A DNA stretch of 64,000 bases from Zygaena filipendulae. Lineage: Eukaryota > Arthropoda > Insecta > Lepidoptera > Zygaenidae. A program made the position numbers and the translations under genes. The stretch is taken from positions 6,658,001-6,722,000 of the forward strand of contig OU015664.1 of NCBI GenBank assembly GCA_907165275.2. The letters are read 5' to 3'. The notes below the pieces were generated by a model. The model worked only from the letters and a program-made list of their open reading frames with translations, was not told the origin of the DNA and did no database searches. Numbering within the stretch: position 1 is the stretch's first letter; each line of letters begins with the position of its first letter. Shown here one piece after another: positions 35,741 through 46,556 of this stretch.

Positions 35741-36939
35741 TTAACATCTTATTTATTTTGTAACATGTACAACACTCTTTATTCTACACTCTACAGTTTG
35801 CTACGAAATCGTAGACCATAAAATTCGTAGACTTACTACGCGGTGATCCATAGCTGAAACACCAAGTGAGAATTGGAATGCTAATAAAAATGAAAATATA
35901 TTTTGTGTCGAGGGTTTGCTTTGTATTAATATTATCCTTATAATTTTGACTATACCTACCTACTGTTCGTAACCTGAAAAAATCTAAAATAAAATTAAAG
36001 TAGAACTTATAAATGATAAGTCATAAGTGTATCAGTAAAATTTTGTTAGAATTTACATTAAATGTTCCGTTTGAATCCTGCAATATTCAAAAATATTTAC
36101 ATTAATTAATGAAAAAGGAACGTATAATATGACTATGAATTACTTAACTGTTAAATTAACAGGCAAAACATAATATCTTGAATAAATAAAGGGGGATTCT
36201 GAAGCTTGCAGGATATACATTATACAGCTAGGTACTTCACTAAACAGATAAAAACAAGTTTTTATGACACTGGCGAAATAACGTTGTCACTACCGCGGAA
36301 CAGTGTCATACTAAAGAAGAAGAAGAATCTGTGAACGCTAAGAAAGGCAACCGTTTATTTCAAAGAACTAATCATAGTAAATTCTGCTGTGTTTCACTCC
36401 ACAAGTCGCCCGCTCTCGCCTTCAGTCGCGGCCCGCTCTGAAAGCCAACTTCTTTCAACCTCCTTTCAACACCTTACTACATAACCTGTGTAGTGTGTAG
36501 TGATGTTTGTTTATACGTTTCACACGTTTTCAAATGCGACGACGTGTCGCGACGAGCAAAGCTGAGTCCTAATTCTGAACGCATTTCGAACACAACTTAC
36601 TTCTTACGTTGTTTTACGATCCTGATGGGTACTTTTTCTACAACTATGGAATGAAAATGTTGCTATTTTGTAGTAAGTAGTACCATGGATAAAAAAAGTC
36701 CTAGTCGGTAGGATCACAATTGGCAATGGTACTACCAATAGGATTACGGAGTAGGAAGACGGGCAACAAATCAAAACTATTATTTACGCTATCATTATTA
36801 TGTATATGTTTTTGGAACTTCTATAGTTTAATTAATTTTTTGACCGAACCGATCGTCTAAATAAGTAATTGTAATCATTAAGAAACTTGATAGTCTAATG
36901 ATACTTCTTTGTTAAGATTAAGTTTGTTAAGATTTTTAA
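35741..36939. other. Non-coding stretch
   Basis: No gene recognised. A GC-richer patch (CGCCCGCTCTCGCC...GCGGCCCGCTC) lies near 36407-36438. Confidence 0.5.
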
Positions 36940-37113
36940 TCCTACTTCCTACTAAAATTATAAATGTGAAAGTGTGGATGTTTGGATGTTTGGATGTTCG
37001 GATGTTCGGATGTTCGGATGAGGGGTACAGAAAATGACATAGGGTACTTTTTATCCCGGAATTCTTGCGGGAACTCCGAGATTACCGCGAGTGAAACTGC
37101 GGGGCACAGCTAG
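36940..37113 (+). mobile_element. Lep1-type Helitron with internal minisatellite
   Basis: Begins TCCTACTTCCTACTAAAATT and ends GGTGAAAC-like hairpin (GAGTGAAACTGCGGGGCACAG) plus CTAG. It contains about five tandem copies of an 8-bp unit GGATGTTT/GGATGTTC at 36976-37020, replacing the usual GTTTGTTTGTTA segment. Confidence 0.8.
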
Positions 37114-37294
37114 TAAATAATAATGACAAGAATAAAGCTTTATTGAACTTCATAAAATTATCTAAAAAAACGTAATATTTTAATATCAATAAAACATAAT
37201 GAGGATCTAGTAAATGAATTACGACTAAGTATTTAACCCTTACTTATATTACTAATTTATCATTGGCCAGCACGGGACGTCTTTTGGCTGATAT

Positions 37295-37465
37295 GATGAT
37301 GATATTATAAATTTGAAAGTGAGTTTGTTTGTTTGTTTATTACGCTTTCACACCTCAACGGCTGAATGGATCATCGTGAAATATTGCATACACATTGTCA
37401 GGAGTACAGAGAAGGACATAGGGTATATTCAGCCAGGAATTCCCGCGGGAACTCCGAAATCATAT
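37295..37465 (+). mobile_element. Lep1-type Helitron, 3'-truncated
   Basis: GATATTATAAATTTGAAAGTG, then GTTTGTTTGTTTATTACGC and AGGAATTCCCGCGGGAACTCCG in the usual order; the hairpin and CTAG end are missing and SINE-like sequence follows. Confidence 0.7.
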
Positions 37466-37592
37466 TTTGGACATTTAATATCAATATACAATGTTTCATC
37501 TTCACAGTGGGCATCGAACCCTCAACTTTCAGCGTACAATGATACCATAGTCCATAGCCCCAGGCCGCGATCACAATGTTGGTCGGGATAAT
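37466..37592 (-). mobile_element. tRNA-derived SINE remnant
   Basis: On the minus strand GGGTTCGATGCCC (B-box-like, plus 37502-37514) lies downstream of a GGCCTGGGGCTATGG segment. No complete A box or cloverleaf, so a degraded SINE is more likely than a tRNA. Confidence 0.4.
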
Positions 37593-38805
37593 TGTATAAT
37601 TTCCTACGACGAAGTTATAGTGTAGATTTCAGAATATGACGTCTATTCCGAGCTCTCGGGCACGAAAGGATCGCTTTTTAACGTTACGTTCTTTCGAGTG
37701 TTTGGTGAAAATATGACGCGCTTTTAATGATGGGTAAAATAAGCTGAGCTTGGTTACGTCTTCTGTGATGCTTAGGCGAAAGTATTTGAAAAGACATTCA
37801 TAATATATGTTAAGGTACGTATAATGTACATACATACTGTAGGCGTATAGGTACGTAATGAAATATATTATCATACGTTTGAGCGAAAACATGTATTTCG
37901 AGTTTTTTTTTTATTTTGCATACCTACAAGAATTTATAAATGGAACCGTTAAAGCATTATGTTTTTTGAGTGCGATAGTAGAGTTTTGATTATATGATAA
38001 TTATTGATTATATAATTGCGATAAAATGTCATTTCATAAAGAAGAAGGATAAAATATGATTAGCAGTTTTTACAGGTACGAAAAAGTCGACTGTGGAGGT
38101 AGTTCATAATAGCAGCTTCGCGCGCCGTAGCGTCCCAGGACCACTAATTACGGCGCGCCGCACTGCTCGCTCGCATTTTTCATACAGATCACGGACCCAC
38201 TCAACGCTCAGCTATTGATTGGGAACTTCTGGAAATTACTCGAGCACTCAATAAGATATTGTAAGAATGCAGTCGGTGGTACGCCCTATTGTCCTTCCCT
38301 TTCGAAAGGGTACCTTCATTGTACGATAAAAACGTGACGTACTATTGTACCTTTCAGTATACATTTTTTTTTTTGGAGACAAAAATTTATTATTATTAAT
38401 GACCGTATAACGTAAAAACATCTACGTATGCATTTCTAGAAAAAAACATAAATACCTAAAGCCGAATGCAGAACCTACTGCTTTTTGGAAGTCGGTTAAA
38501 AAGTGACAGTAACCAGTAATCGTGATACGTGACTGATTATTAACGCCCAAACCCCAAGGACTAGAAGTTTCACACAAGTGCCTATTACAAGAGTTTATGG
38601 AAATTAAACACCTAAGTTATGAGAATGGTAGAACCGCGAGAAGTAACTAATGTGTATTGTGAAGTGAATTATTATTATTATTATTAATATAATGCTTTTA
38701 CAATGATTTTTACAACAAAATTAAAGACCAACTTCGAATGTCCATCAGATCTTAACCAATGTTTTACGAGACCTAGAAGTACCTCAGCTCTTTTATAATA
38801 ATTAC
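37593..38805. other. Non-coding stretch
   Basis: Contains CpG-rich GCGCGCCGTAGCG and CGGCGCGCCGC words at about 38118-38165 and an (ATT)n run near 38669-38687. At 38469-38496 CTGCTTTTTGGAAGTCGGTTAA is a solitary end of the 53224/57364 element family. No gene recognised. Confidence 0.5.
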
Positions 38806-38806
38806 T

Positions 38807-38962
38807 ATAGCTATGCCCCACAATTTCACCCGCGTGAATTTCGGAGTTCCTGCGGGAACACCGTAAAATCCATTTTAAGCTGACCTCTAGTGGGCGAAAG
38901 AATATTCCTACCAAGTTTTAAGTCTCTAGGCCTTATGGTTCCAGAGATACCGTGAGGAATCA
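38807..38962 (-). mobile_element. Helitron-like copy, diverged
   Basis: TAGCTATGCCCCACAATTTCACCC-type 3' end followed by GCGTGAATTTCGGAGTTCCTG. The far end is not recognisable. Confidence 0.6.
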
Positions 38963-40317
38963 GTACATATGTGGAAATCTCTTAGACCTTAAAGTATATA
39001 TTTATTCCTAATTATATATCATAGATTGTTGGAATTGGTTCACAATAGTTAGATGTACCTTTTGTAGATATATCGTGACTATTAATAACCAAATACAGAC
39101 GAATTGCGAAAATCCTTCTATTTTTAAAGCCAGATGAGATGTTTTACGATAAATGGAAGCTATTCACCTTCAACTTCATAAAATGCTGGTAAAGAATTAC
39201 TGACATAAACACGAAAAGTTAATAAAATACGGTTTTATAAAAAAAATGCAACCTTTCAAATAGGAGATAATCAGACCCACTTCCCGCTCTTATAAAGGTA
39301 CCTATCCACTTCAGATGGCAATTGCCTTAGATTTTATTAATTTTCAATACTTACGAATAAAATTATGTAGTAGCACCTATGGACTTAATATGTATGTAAA
39401 TACGTTACTAAATATTTCTACAGAGATTTTACAGCTAGATGTAGAATCTACTACTGTCTCTACTATCCTTGAGAAGAGTTAATAGATGTTTTTGAAGTGA
39501 AACTTCTTGGGCGGTGCAGGGTGCTACGCAGATTTTGGCACATTTCGTTACATGATAGAAAAGAAACATATTAGGTACGTGGAGGACAGAAAGAGCAAAG
39601 AAACATAAAATACGCTGCCTGTGAAATATGTTAACATAATGGTCATAAATTGACGGTTGTGTTTAGTCTTGCTACTCCCTGCTAGATGGTGCCATAATTT
39701 ATTTGTGCTGTATGTTTGACTGCAATGCAGATAAGGTTTTTTAATAAATTTCACTTCTATCACTTGTACGGTGGTGCACGCGCAATTCTATGAATAGGTT
39801 TTTACAACTCAAGTTTTGAACGTGTGCGTATCGAAGTTGCTGAGAGACGGCGGGTGTAAATTGAAACACTTGCAAATTTACCCCATACATTATTCATCCG
39901 CCAAGTACCCATCCCATTGCGGTGAGCTTGACAGCTACTCCTGACGTTCTTCAGCCTAGTAACCAGTTTACAATAAATAAGTAAATAATAACAGTAAATC
40001 TTTAAAGCATTTACAAAACCTAAAATATCTAATGTCTTGTACCCAACTCGATGAAAAGCAATAATATATATATTATATACAATTTACAGTACAGATATTA
40101 CATATGTACATATGTACCTATGCGTATATAAAATTGACGCGTCTGTTTGTAATGTCAAAATAACAGCTTTTTACATGCAAGTATGTATAATGTATATATG
40201 TATAATGTATATACGGTAAAGTATGTGTATATAAGGTAAAGTATGTATATACGGTACCTAAAACAAGAAACTAATTTTTAAAATTTTTGGCTCTGCCAGT
40301 GTGTCTTTTTGTTCAAA
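38963..40317. other. Non-coding stretch
   Basis: No gene or repeat family recognised beyond short AT-rich tracts (TATATATATTATATAC near 40063-40080; repeated TATGTATATA words at 40100-40255). Confidence 0.5.
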
Positions 40318-40400
40318 TAAAATCAATTATACTTTATTGCACATACACAGTAGAAAACACATTTACAAAACAGAAAATATGTACATAAATACGTTTGTTC
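40318..40400 (-). mobile_element. Probable LINE 3' tail remnant
   Basis: Plus-strand TATACTTTATTGCACATACAC is the reverse complement of a GTGCAATAAAGTATA 3' end, shared with 45377-45470. No reverse transcriptase frame remains, so the LINE clade is not assignable. Confidence 0.45.
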
Positions 40401-41880
40401 TGGCTGATCTTTTATCTTTATCAAATAATATTTGGAGAGAAAAAATAATGTTAAATTAATTTTTGTAAGTGCCTGAAGTAAAACTTGTGTTTACAATGAT
40501 ATCTGACAAATAAAAACTTACCGAATTAATGTAAAAGGTAAACGCTTAACGTTTCATAAATTTCATAAATAAATAAAGTTACCTACCATTTTTTTTCCTA
40601 TAGCGTGTCCAAAGACGTTTTACTTCTAAAAGCTAACTTGTCAAAGCATTGCACAAACTATTTCTTTGTCATGTTACTCAAAAAACCATTTTCTACGTGT
40701 ATATTATATTAAATTAGAAAATTAAGCAATAAAACGAAATTTTCGACTTCGAAACTGATATCGTTTTTTTTACGTTTCAATAGGAACATACCGTAGTATT
40801 TGAGCAAAACCGTTACGGTAAATTAGCAATATTCAAATCACATTGCTATTTTAGTATAGCTTAATGCAACATAAGCAAAGTGGGTCGGCCATTATACGTG
40901 TAACAAATGTGGTCCCGCCAAACTAAGCCCTCCAAGACGGCCTGTGCAATAACGACTGGGTTTGGGAACCCACAACCTGTGTTATTTTGACCGTAATAAA
41001 TTAACCGGAGTCCAACGGGTAGTGCCAGGCAAATCATTCGAGTGATGAATTTTAAATATTGACTTTTGTAGGTGGCTGTTTGTCGTCTGGGTATCTACTT
41101 TGAAAATAAAACCAACTCTACCCAGATAGTAGAAATAAGTAGAGTCTAAGAAAGTTGAGTTGTATTTTATCAGGAAGAGACTAGATTTGGATAGACAGAC
41201 AAATTATCACAAGATAGACCATGTTCGGATGTTCACGCATAACTTTTGATTAAGTCAGTCAGTTAGATGATTCATGGATCTACTCTATTTATAAATCAAT
41301 ATCCGATGAAAACCTTTTGAGCGGGATATCAGGCTCCTCAACTGACGACAGCAAATTTCTCGCGATTAATGCAATGGTGGGAAAGAGTTAACATTTCAAC
41401 AACTACAGTATAACATATGGGAATAGTATCCCATTTCCATTGATAAATCTAAGATCACGTGAACAAAGTCCCAAGGTTAGCTATTCACAAGAGACTAAGG
41501 ATTATTATTTATCATATAATCAGAGTATTTCTCATGGTATGTACATATAATTCCTCATTTTTTTCCTGTCTATCAACAGTGTTGAAGTGTAAATTTACAA
41601 AAACACATTTTTCTTGTTTAACGTAATTTCTTTCTCACTAAGGCGTTTCCTGAAATAAATTACAAGTGTAAAATTCACAACAACAAAAGCGTAACAACAA
41701 TAGGCTCGCGGCTCAAAACATCCGGTCGACCCTTCCAACTTAGCAGCCTGATTACGGATTTCCGAGCAAAAAACAGAGGAATAATACGCAAAAATCTTAA
41801 AAAAAGTGTTTTCAAACAAACCACTAGCGTGTTATTTATGTTAAAAACATGTCATAATTTTGTACTAATTATGTGTCCCT
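40401..41880. other. Non-coding stretch downstream of the IQ gene
   Basis: No gene recognised. A segment around 40910-40985 with GGGTTTGGGAACCCACAACC could be a SINE fragment, but no clear A/B box pair is seen. Confidence 0.45.
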
Positions 41881-41919
41881 AAAATTTAAAACACGCACCG
41901 AGAAATAGGAGCAAAAAAA

Positions 41920-41925
41920 TTTATT
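41920..41925 (-). promoter_or_regulatory. Possible polyadenylation signal overlapping the stop codon
   Basis: On the minus strand the last codons read GAA TAA A, so AATAAA contains the stop codon of the IQ gene. It is the nearest canonical signal; using it would leave an extremely short 3' UTR. A later variant signal is possible. Confidence 0.4.
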
Positions 41926-43375
41926 CTTTGTCTATATTTCCAACAGAACTTTTCCTTTTCAATAGCGCGTTTATGTGAAAGTCCACGTAGTCGAAGAGGT
42001 CTGGTCGAGGCCTGTAGTGTTTGACGTAGAGATGGAAGCGTGGGTCTTTCTTGCGCTGAGCGTCACCGCTTGCAGTAGGAGTGGGTGCTGGTGGGGGTGG
42101 GGATGGTGGGGTGCGAGATCTTGGCATTATAAACGGCCCTCTGTTTTCATCAGGCCCAGGTGGTCTTAATTTCTTCCACAGAAACGGTTGCTTATGCTGA
42201 GGTCCATGATGCATCATCGAATGACGAGTGTCAATTTTCTTAGACACTGGAGTAGTCAGTTCATACATTTCAGCCAAAGATAAATACCAGTAATCGACGC
42301 CATCTCCTATCACCGGAAACAATCTCTTATTCGAAAACCAAGGCTTATGTTTCCTCACAAATTCGTCATATTTACGTCTTAGACGTTTCATGTACTCTGT
42401 GTAACGGATCGATTTAAGAAGTTTCTCGAATTGAGACAGTTCTCTTGTTGCTGGATCGGAATAGACACCTGCAATGCTGTATGTTCTTAACAAGTGGTGT
42501 AACTTGAAGACTACGAACGCTAGCCATTGTCTTGCTTCTTCTTCAAGAATCTTTAAATCATCTGCTCTACTTCTGATGCCAAATTCTGCAGCTTCTGCTG
42601 CCCTTCTCTCACCACGTTCTGTGACTGTTACTAACCACCGTCGGTAGGAACGGTAGCAGAACTTCGTTCGTCTCGACTGGTGACCCCGCCAAAGTGCCTA
42701 TCGACAAATTAAATAATCAAAACAATTTATTACATTTTATCTATCTATGAATATCTATCTTCTATAATATAAAAATGAATCCCTATTTCCCTTAGTCACG
42801 GCATCACGCATGAACGACTGGACCAATGTCGTTATGTTTGTTATTGTAAGGAGAAGGAGAATATGAAAAAAGTTTGGAGATCCTGCGGGAATTCCGCAAC
42901 TCACGCGTGTGAATCTCCGAAACGGTTGGACCGATTTCGACGGGACTTTCACTTTCAATTAGCTGATGTTAAAAGAAATAAATTAGGCACTTTGGAGTTC
43001 CTGCGGAAATTCTAAAATTCACACGGATGAAACCACATACATTAAACATAAAATAACATGCAAAGGACATATTAGGACCTGGATTCTGGTAGCCGCACGA
43101 TCGTAGTGTGTACCATGTTTTTTGCGTACAGCTCTTCTCAAGGCATACTGATACAGTTTACGAGCTCTATGAACTCTGAATGCACACTGTATGATAAGAG
43201 CGTTCTTTGACAGCCATGAAATGTGTTTCCTTATCAAATAGCCACGAGCTATTCGTTGGAGCAACAGCACAGCCAAGAATCTTCTATGACGTCTGCCTTC
43301 TGCGAGATCGGTCCGCTCCTGTAGCTCTGCATAAAACTCATTTGGTTTCTGAAGGAAACGATTTGCTGTGGCCAT
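41921..43375 (-). CDS. SPATA17: IQ-motif protein, probable SPATA17 homologue (two exons)
   Basis: Exon 1 is 43079-43375 and exon 2 is 41921-42697, joined in phase 0 across CAG|GTCCTA and GATAG|GCA to give 357 residues, close to the ~360 of vertebrate SPATA17. Three IQ motifs are visible: around residues 38-55 (LQRIARGYLIRK), 61-75 (IIQCAFRVHRARK) and 96-110; the last is split as RIQ|ALWRGHQSRR, which strongly supports the splice. Residues 100-200 are basic and helical, and residues 294-309 form a proline-rich patch before a conserved-looking C-terminus (FHLYVKHYRPRP). IQ motifs bind calmodulin; SPATA17 relatives are calmodulin-associated proteins of male germ cells and axonemes (family knowledge). 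An in-frame TAA lies 18 nt upstream of the chosen ATG, which has a fair context (GCCATGG). The SPATA17 name rests on IQ number, length and the HHLL...GVY segment, recalled rather than searched. The only conventional host gene in the window. Confidence 0.8.
42698..43078 (-). other. Intron of the IQ gene
   Basis: 381 bp, GT-AG on the minus strand. Positions 42760-43036, nearly three quarters of it, are a Helitron-like copy on the opposite strand, so the original intron was probably about 100 bp. Confidence 0.85.
42760..43036 (+). mobile_element. Helitron-like copy, B subfamily, within an intron
   Basis: Starts near TCTTCTATAATATAAAAATG and runs through CCCTATTTCCCTTAGTCACGG, GATCCTGCGGGAATTCCG and CTCCGAAACGGTTGGACCG to a worn 3' end (ACACGGATGAAACCAC) lacking CTAG. 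Same family as 6227-6531, opposite strand. Confidence 0.75.
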
Positions 43376-44710
43376 GGCATTTACATGAGTTTAGATGAAG
43401 TTTCAAACTATGTAACTTTGACAATACCTACTTGTGTCAATATCGGACATAAAATTGCGTGACTTTTTTTTTCTCAAAAATTAGAAACCTTTTAGTTTTG
43501 CAACCAGTACGCGTAAGTGGAGAGTGGGGGTAATACTTGCCCATTTCGTTATGTCACTCCCTCAGGCGGTGCAAGATGAGTTGTATTTGGAGAGTCCTCG
43601 CCGCACCCCACGATCCTCGCTCAGGTGGGCTCGTGTGAGACATCATGAATAATTCAACAATCAAATTGGCAAGGTGTGTATACGTGTTTATTTATTTTCT
43701 CCCGAAATTTACTGGCAATTTCCATACATATTACAAGTCAAATTGTGGACTGTTAGCGATAAAATATGTGAAATTTACATTACAATTAATTTCAAGAAAG
43801 ATCTCACTTTTTTTATACGTTTACGCTTCATTAAAGATGCAATTTTATACTGTTTCAGTCACGAAGGTATAATTGCAATACAGAAAGAGAATATTTTACG
43901 AAGAAAATTACACGAAAGGAGTAAAAGAAATTAGATTTAGTCGTTAACAGCTCTTTTAATTTCAAGCCTCCTGGCGAGACGATGAACGCTAATAATAATT
44001 ATTAATAAAACCACGAGGTAAGCGTCCCGGTGAAGGAAATAATAACTACGGTGAATTTTTAAGCGACTCAATCGCCGAAGGATCTCTCTCAGATGATTGT
44101 AAGAAAAGCGACATTATTAAGATGCGAAACTTGTAATGAATATCAGCAGAATCTAAACAATTGAGACAAAATGATAATTTTATATATGTAGTAACAAAAC
44201 CGACGATTTGAACGTTCTGAAACACTATATTTCGGTTCTATACACGTTGCCTCAATCGCGCCTTGGTGTATGAACGAAATAAAAATTGCGAAACAAGAAA
44301 GGTTGTGAATTTTACACGCAGTTTTCTTTTTCTATATTTATCCCGGCATTATGTATAAATATTATCAAATAGGTATGTAGATAGTTATAGTACGTAATTG
44401 GTCTTAGTGATTATTGATTCCGTTTGCGTCGACCGCTGATTGCTACACTGATTGTGTTCATACAGAAAATTACAGATGTGTATAATAACTTGTTATGTTG
44501 AAAATAGAAAATGTTACTGACGTCGCATCATAATAGGTCAATTTAAAAATGAATATCTTATTTTCTATCTATTAATTTGAAGGGTTAAGTTCAAAGAAAG
44601 CAAGCGTGACTAACTTACTAGTTTAATAGAAATGAAAATAGTATGGCAAAAAGAACCGGGAGTACCATCAACGCTTTCTTTATAAATAAATTAATATTAA
44701 ACCAACTAAA
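43376..44710. other. Upstream region of the IQ gene
   Basis: Presumed promoter side of the minus-strand gene. No TATA box is convincingly placed. A GC-richer stretch at 43500-43630 may belong to the promoter or an upstream non-coding exon. Overlapping 75- and 86-codon frames at 43645-43934 match no family known to me. Confidence 0.45.
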
Positions 44711-44906
44711 TCCTTACTAATATTATAAATGCGACAGTGAGTTTGTTTGTTTGTTACGCTTTCACGCTTCAACGGCTTAACGGACCATCATGAAATTTTG
44801 CATACACGTTGTCAGGGATACAGAAAAGGACATAGGGTACTTTTTATCCTCGAATTTCCGCGGGAACTTCGAAATTACCGCGGGTGAAACTGCGGGGAAC
44901 AGCTAG
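44711..44906 (+). mobile_element. Lep1-type Helitron, complete copy
   Basis: The best-preserved forward copy: 196 bp from TCCTTACTAATATTATAAAT to the hairpin ACCGCGGGTGAAACTGCGGG and ACAGCTAG. Inserted between A (44710) and T (44907). Non-coding; internal order GTTTGTTTGTTACGCTTTCA, GTTGTCAGGGATACAGAAA, ATAGGGTACTTTTTATCC is shared with other copies. Confidence 0.9.
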
Positions 44907-44931
44907 TAACAATAATAATTTAATTGTTTAT

Positions 44932-45111
44932 AAATGGAGTTCTATGTGGGAATTCCGAAATTCACTCTGAAACATTTGGATCGATTTTGACGGGACTTTC
45001 ATTGGCTACTGCTAAATAATTAACTGATGTTATAAGGAGTAAATTAGGCTACTTTGGAGTTCCTGCGGGATTTCCAAAACGCACGCGGGTGAAACCGCGG
45101 GGCACAGCTAG
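44932..45111 (+). mobile_element. Helitron-like copy, B subfamily, 5'-truncated
   Basis: Ends in CGCGGGTGAAACCGCGGGGC then ACAGCTAG followed by T. Contains TTAACTGATGTTATAAGGAG and GGCTACTTTGGAGTTCCTGC, as at 63305-63468. Confidence 0.8.
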
Positions 45112-45309
45112 TTGAATATATAAATTGCTTCTAAATATTATGCCCAGATAGTGCACAATCGGTTTTAGTACCTATTTGCTTTATTCACTGAAGTATGGTC
45201 TGATTGTATCACGTATGCCTAAAACTAATTTACCTTGATACCCATACGGAGAAGATGGGTACTAGGTAGGTGATATATAGGTATATATTATACACAAAAT
45301 TATATACAA

Positions 45310-45368
45310 AAGGGAATTAACCATGCTTAACTTTTATTGACTTACTTATAATCATGGTTAATTCCCTT
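45310..45368. repeat. Perfect 16-bp inverted repeat with 27-bp loop
   Basis: AAGGGAATTAACCATG at 45310-45325 is matched by CATGGTTAATTCCCTT at 45353-45368. Flanks are AT-rich. It may be a small foldback transposon remnant or a transcribed hairpin. Confidence 0.85.
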
Positions 45369-45376
45369 ATATATGT

Positions 45377-45470
45377 ACAATACAATACAATACAATATAC
45401 TTTATTGCACCAAAGGATTTTCACAATATTAAATATAATATAAATATAAAATATGTATGTTGGTATATCT
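45377..45470 (-). mobile_element. Probable LINE 3' tail with (TTGTA)n
   Basis: Plus strand ACAATACAATACAATACAAT then ATACTTTATTGCACC, the reverse complement of a LINE 3' end with a short tandem tail, as in CR1/L2-like elements (family knowledge). No coding part remains nearby. Confidence 0.5.
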
Positions 45471-45685
45471 TAACTTATTTAGTTATTTATGTATGTTGAA
45501 AGTACCTACTCTTTACTGTAGCCTAATATCCGAGCATAACGTCTAATCCTATCAAGCGGCGGCGTACACATCTAGGCAAGTTTCTCGTGTGTCAGGCGAT
45601 TTAGGTTAGTCTTAAACCTATTTCGGGTCTTGTTGGTATTACCCATCTAACGGGGTTAGTTTTTAGTTAATCCATTTTATATTAA
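45471..45685. other. Short non-coding stretch
   Basis: May continue the LINE remnant to its left; no frame survives. Confidence 0.35.
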
Positions 45686-45832
45686 ACAAGCTGTTCGCGC
45701 CGGTTTCACCCATGCGAATTTTGGATTTTGCTCGAGCGGGAACTCTATATATTCTGAAATAAAAAGTATCTTATATAAGTAATCCAGAACATATTCTCTG
45801 TGCCTAATCTTGACGTTAAAAAGATCCACACT
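45686..45832 (-). mobile_element. Helitron-like copy, diverged
   Basis: AAGCTGTTCGCGCCGGTTTC followed by GAGCGGGAACTC; the CTAG and distal end are eroded. Confidence 0.5.
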
Positions 45833-46312
45833 TAAAGGAACTCATTCATTGAAGAAAGCATATAGATATTCTTAGACGGAGTTTTTGTGTTGTTCAGTCT
45901 TCGAATCCTCATAAATGATCGTATGTGATTGAGAATGCACATTGCACAGGACTGTACTGTACCGCTTCACTTTTACCGCCCATTTAATCCACTGCGACAC
46001 CAATGTCATCTTCAGTGTAGTTTTGTATTACGTGGATGTCAACACGAAAGTTCATCACTGACCCAGTTACTAGACTTTTCATTGGAGAAAATCCCATAGG
46101 TATTTTAAATTGTGGCATTGTGTGTCTAGTTAAAAAAGAAAAGAAAATCCATCACATAAAAGAAACGTTCCCAAAACGGAAAAACCCTGGGGCTATTTTT
46201 CTATTACGACCAATTCACTTCAAACTTTGCATCCATAGCCATCGATATTACATCACAGTTCACACAGATTTGCATATAGTAGCTATCATGAAAATGACCA
46301 ACTTAAACAACA
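45833..46312. other. Non-coding stretch
   Basis: A 132-codon frame (46036-46434) crosses from here into the SINE and is not accepted as a gene. Nothing else recognised. Confidence 0.5.
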
Positions 46313-46556
46313 TACCCGCTAATCAAGGGGTTCCGGGTTCGATTCCCGGTGGGGGTGGACTTTGTGTGATGAACACAGGGTTCCATTTTCCAGTCTGGGT
46401 GTGTTTATATATATCTATAATATATTATGTATAAGTAATTATATGTAGTATATACCACGTTTGCTTGATTTCAACGACACAAGCTAATAATAGCTTACTG
46501 TGGGATCAAGTAGATCTGTGTGTTGTGATGTAGATTATTATAGATTATTATTATAC
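46313..46556 (+). mobile_element. tRNA-derived SINE (family 2), copy 1
   Basis: B box GGTTCGATTCCCGGT at 46332-46346, then GTGTGATGAACACAGGGTTC, GTATATACCACGTTTGCTTG, GTGGGATCAAGTAGATCTGT and an ATT-rich end. The A box half is diverged. Copy 2 at 54818-55092 is more complete. Confidence 0.75.

Noticed and set aside
41975..42169. Plus-strand frame inside the IQ gene
   Set aside because: It is the antisense shadow of the proline-rich coding segment of exon 2.
46325..46350. tRNA gene at the B-box-like sequence
   Set aside because: No cloverleaf closes, the A box is diverged, and the same body follows in another copy, which is typical of a SINE.
46036..46434. 132-codon plus-strand frame as a gene
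   Set aside because: It runs into the B box and body of a SINE whose second copy is at 54818-55092, and has no family motif.
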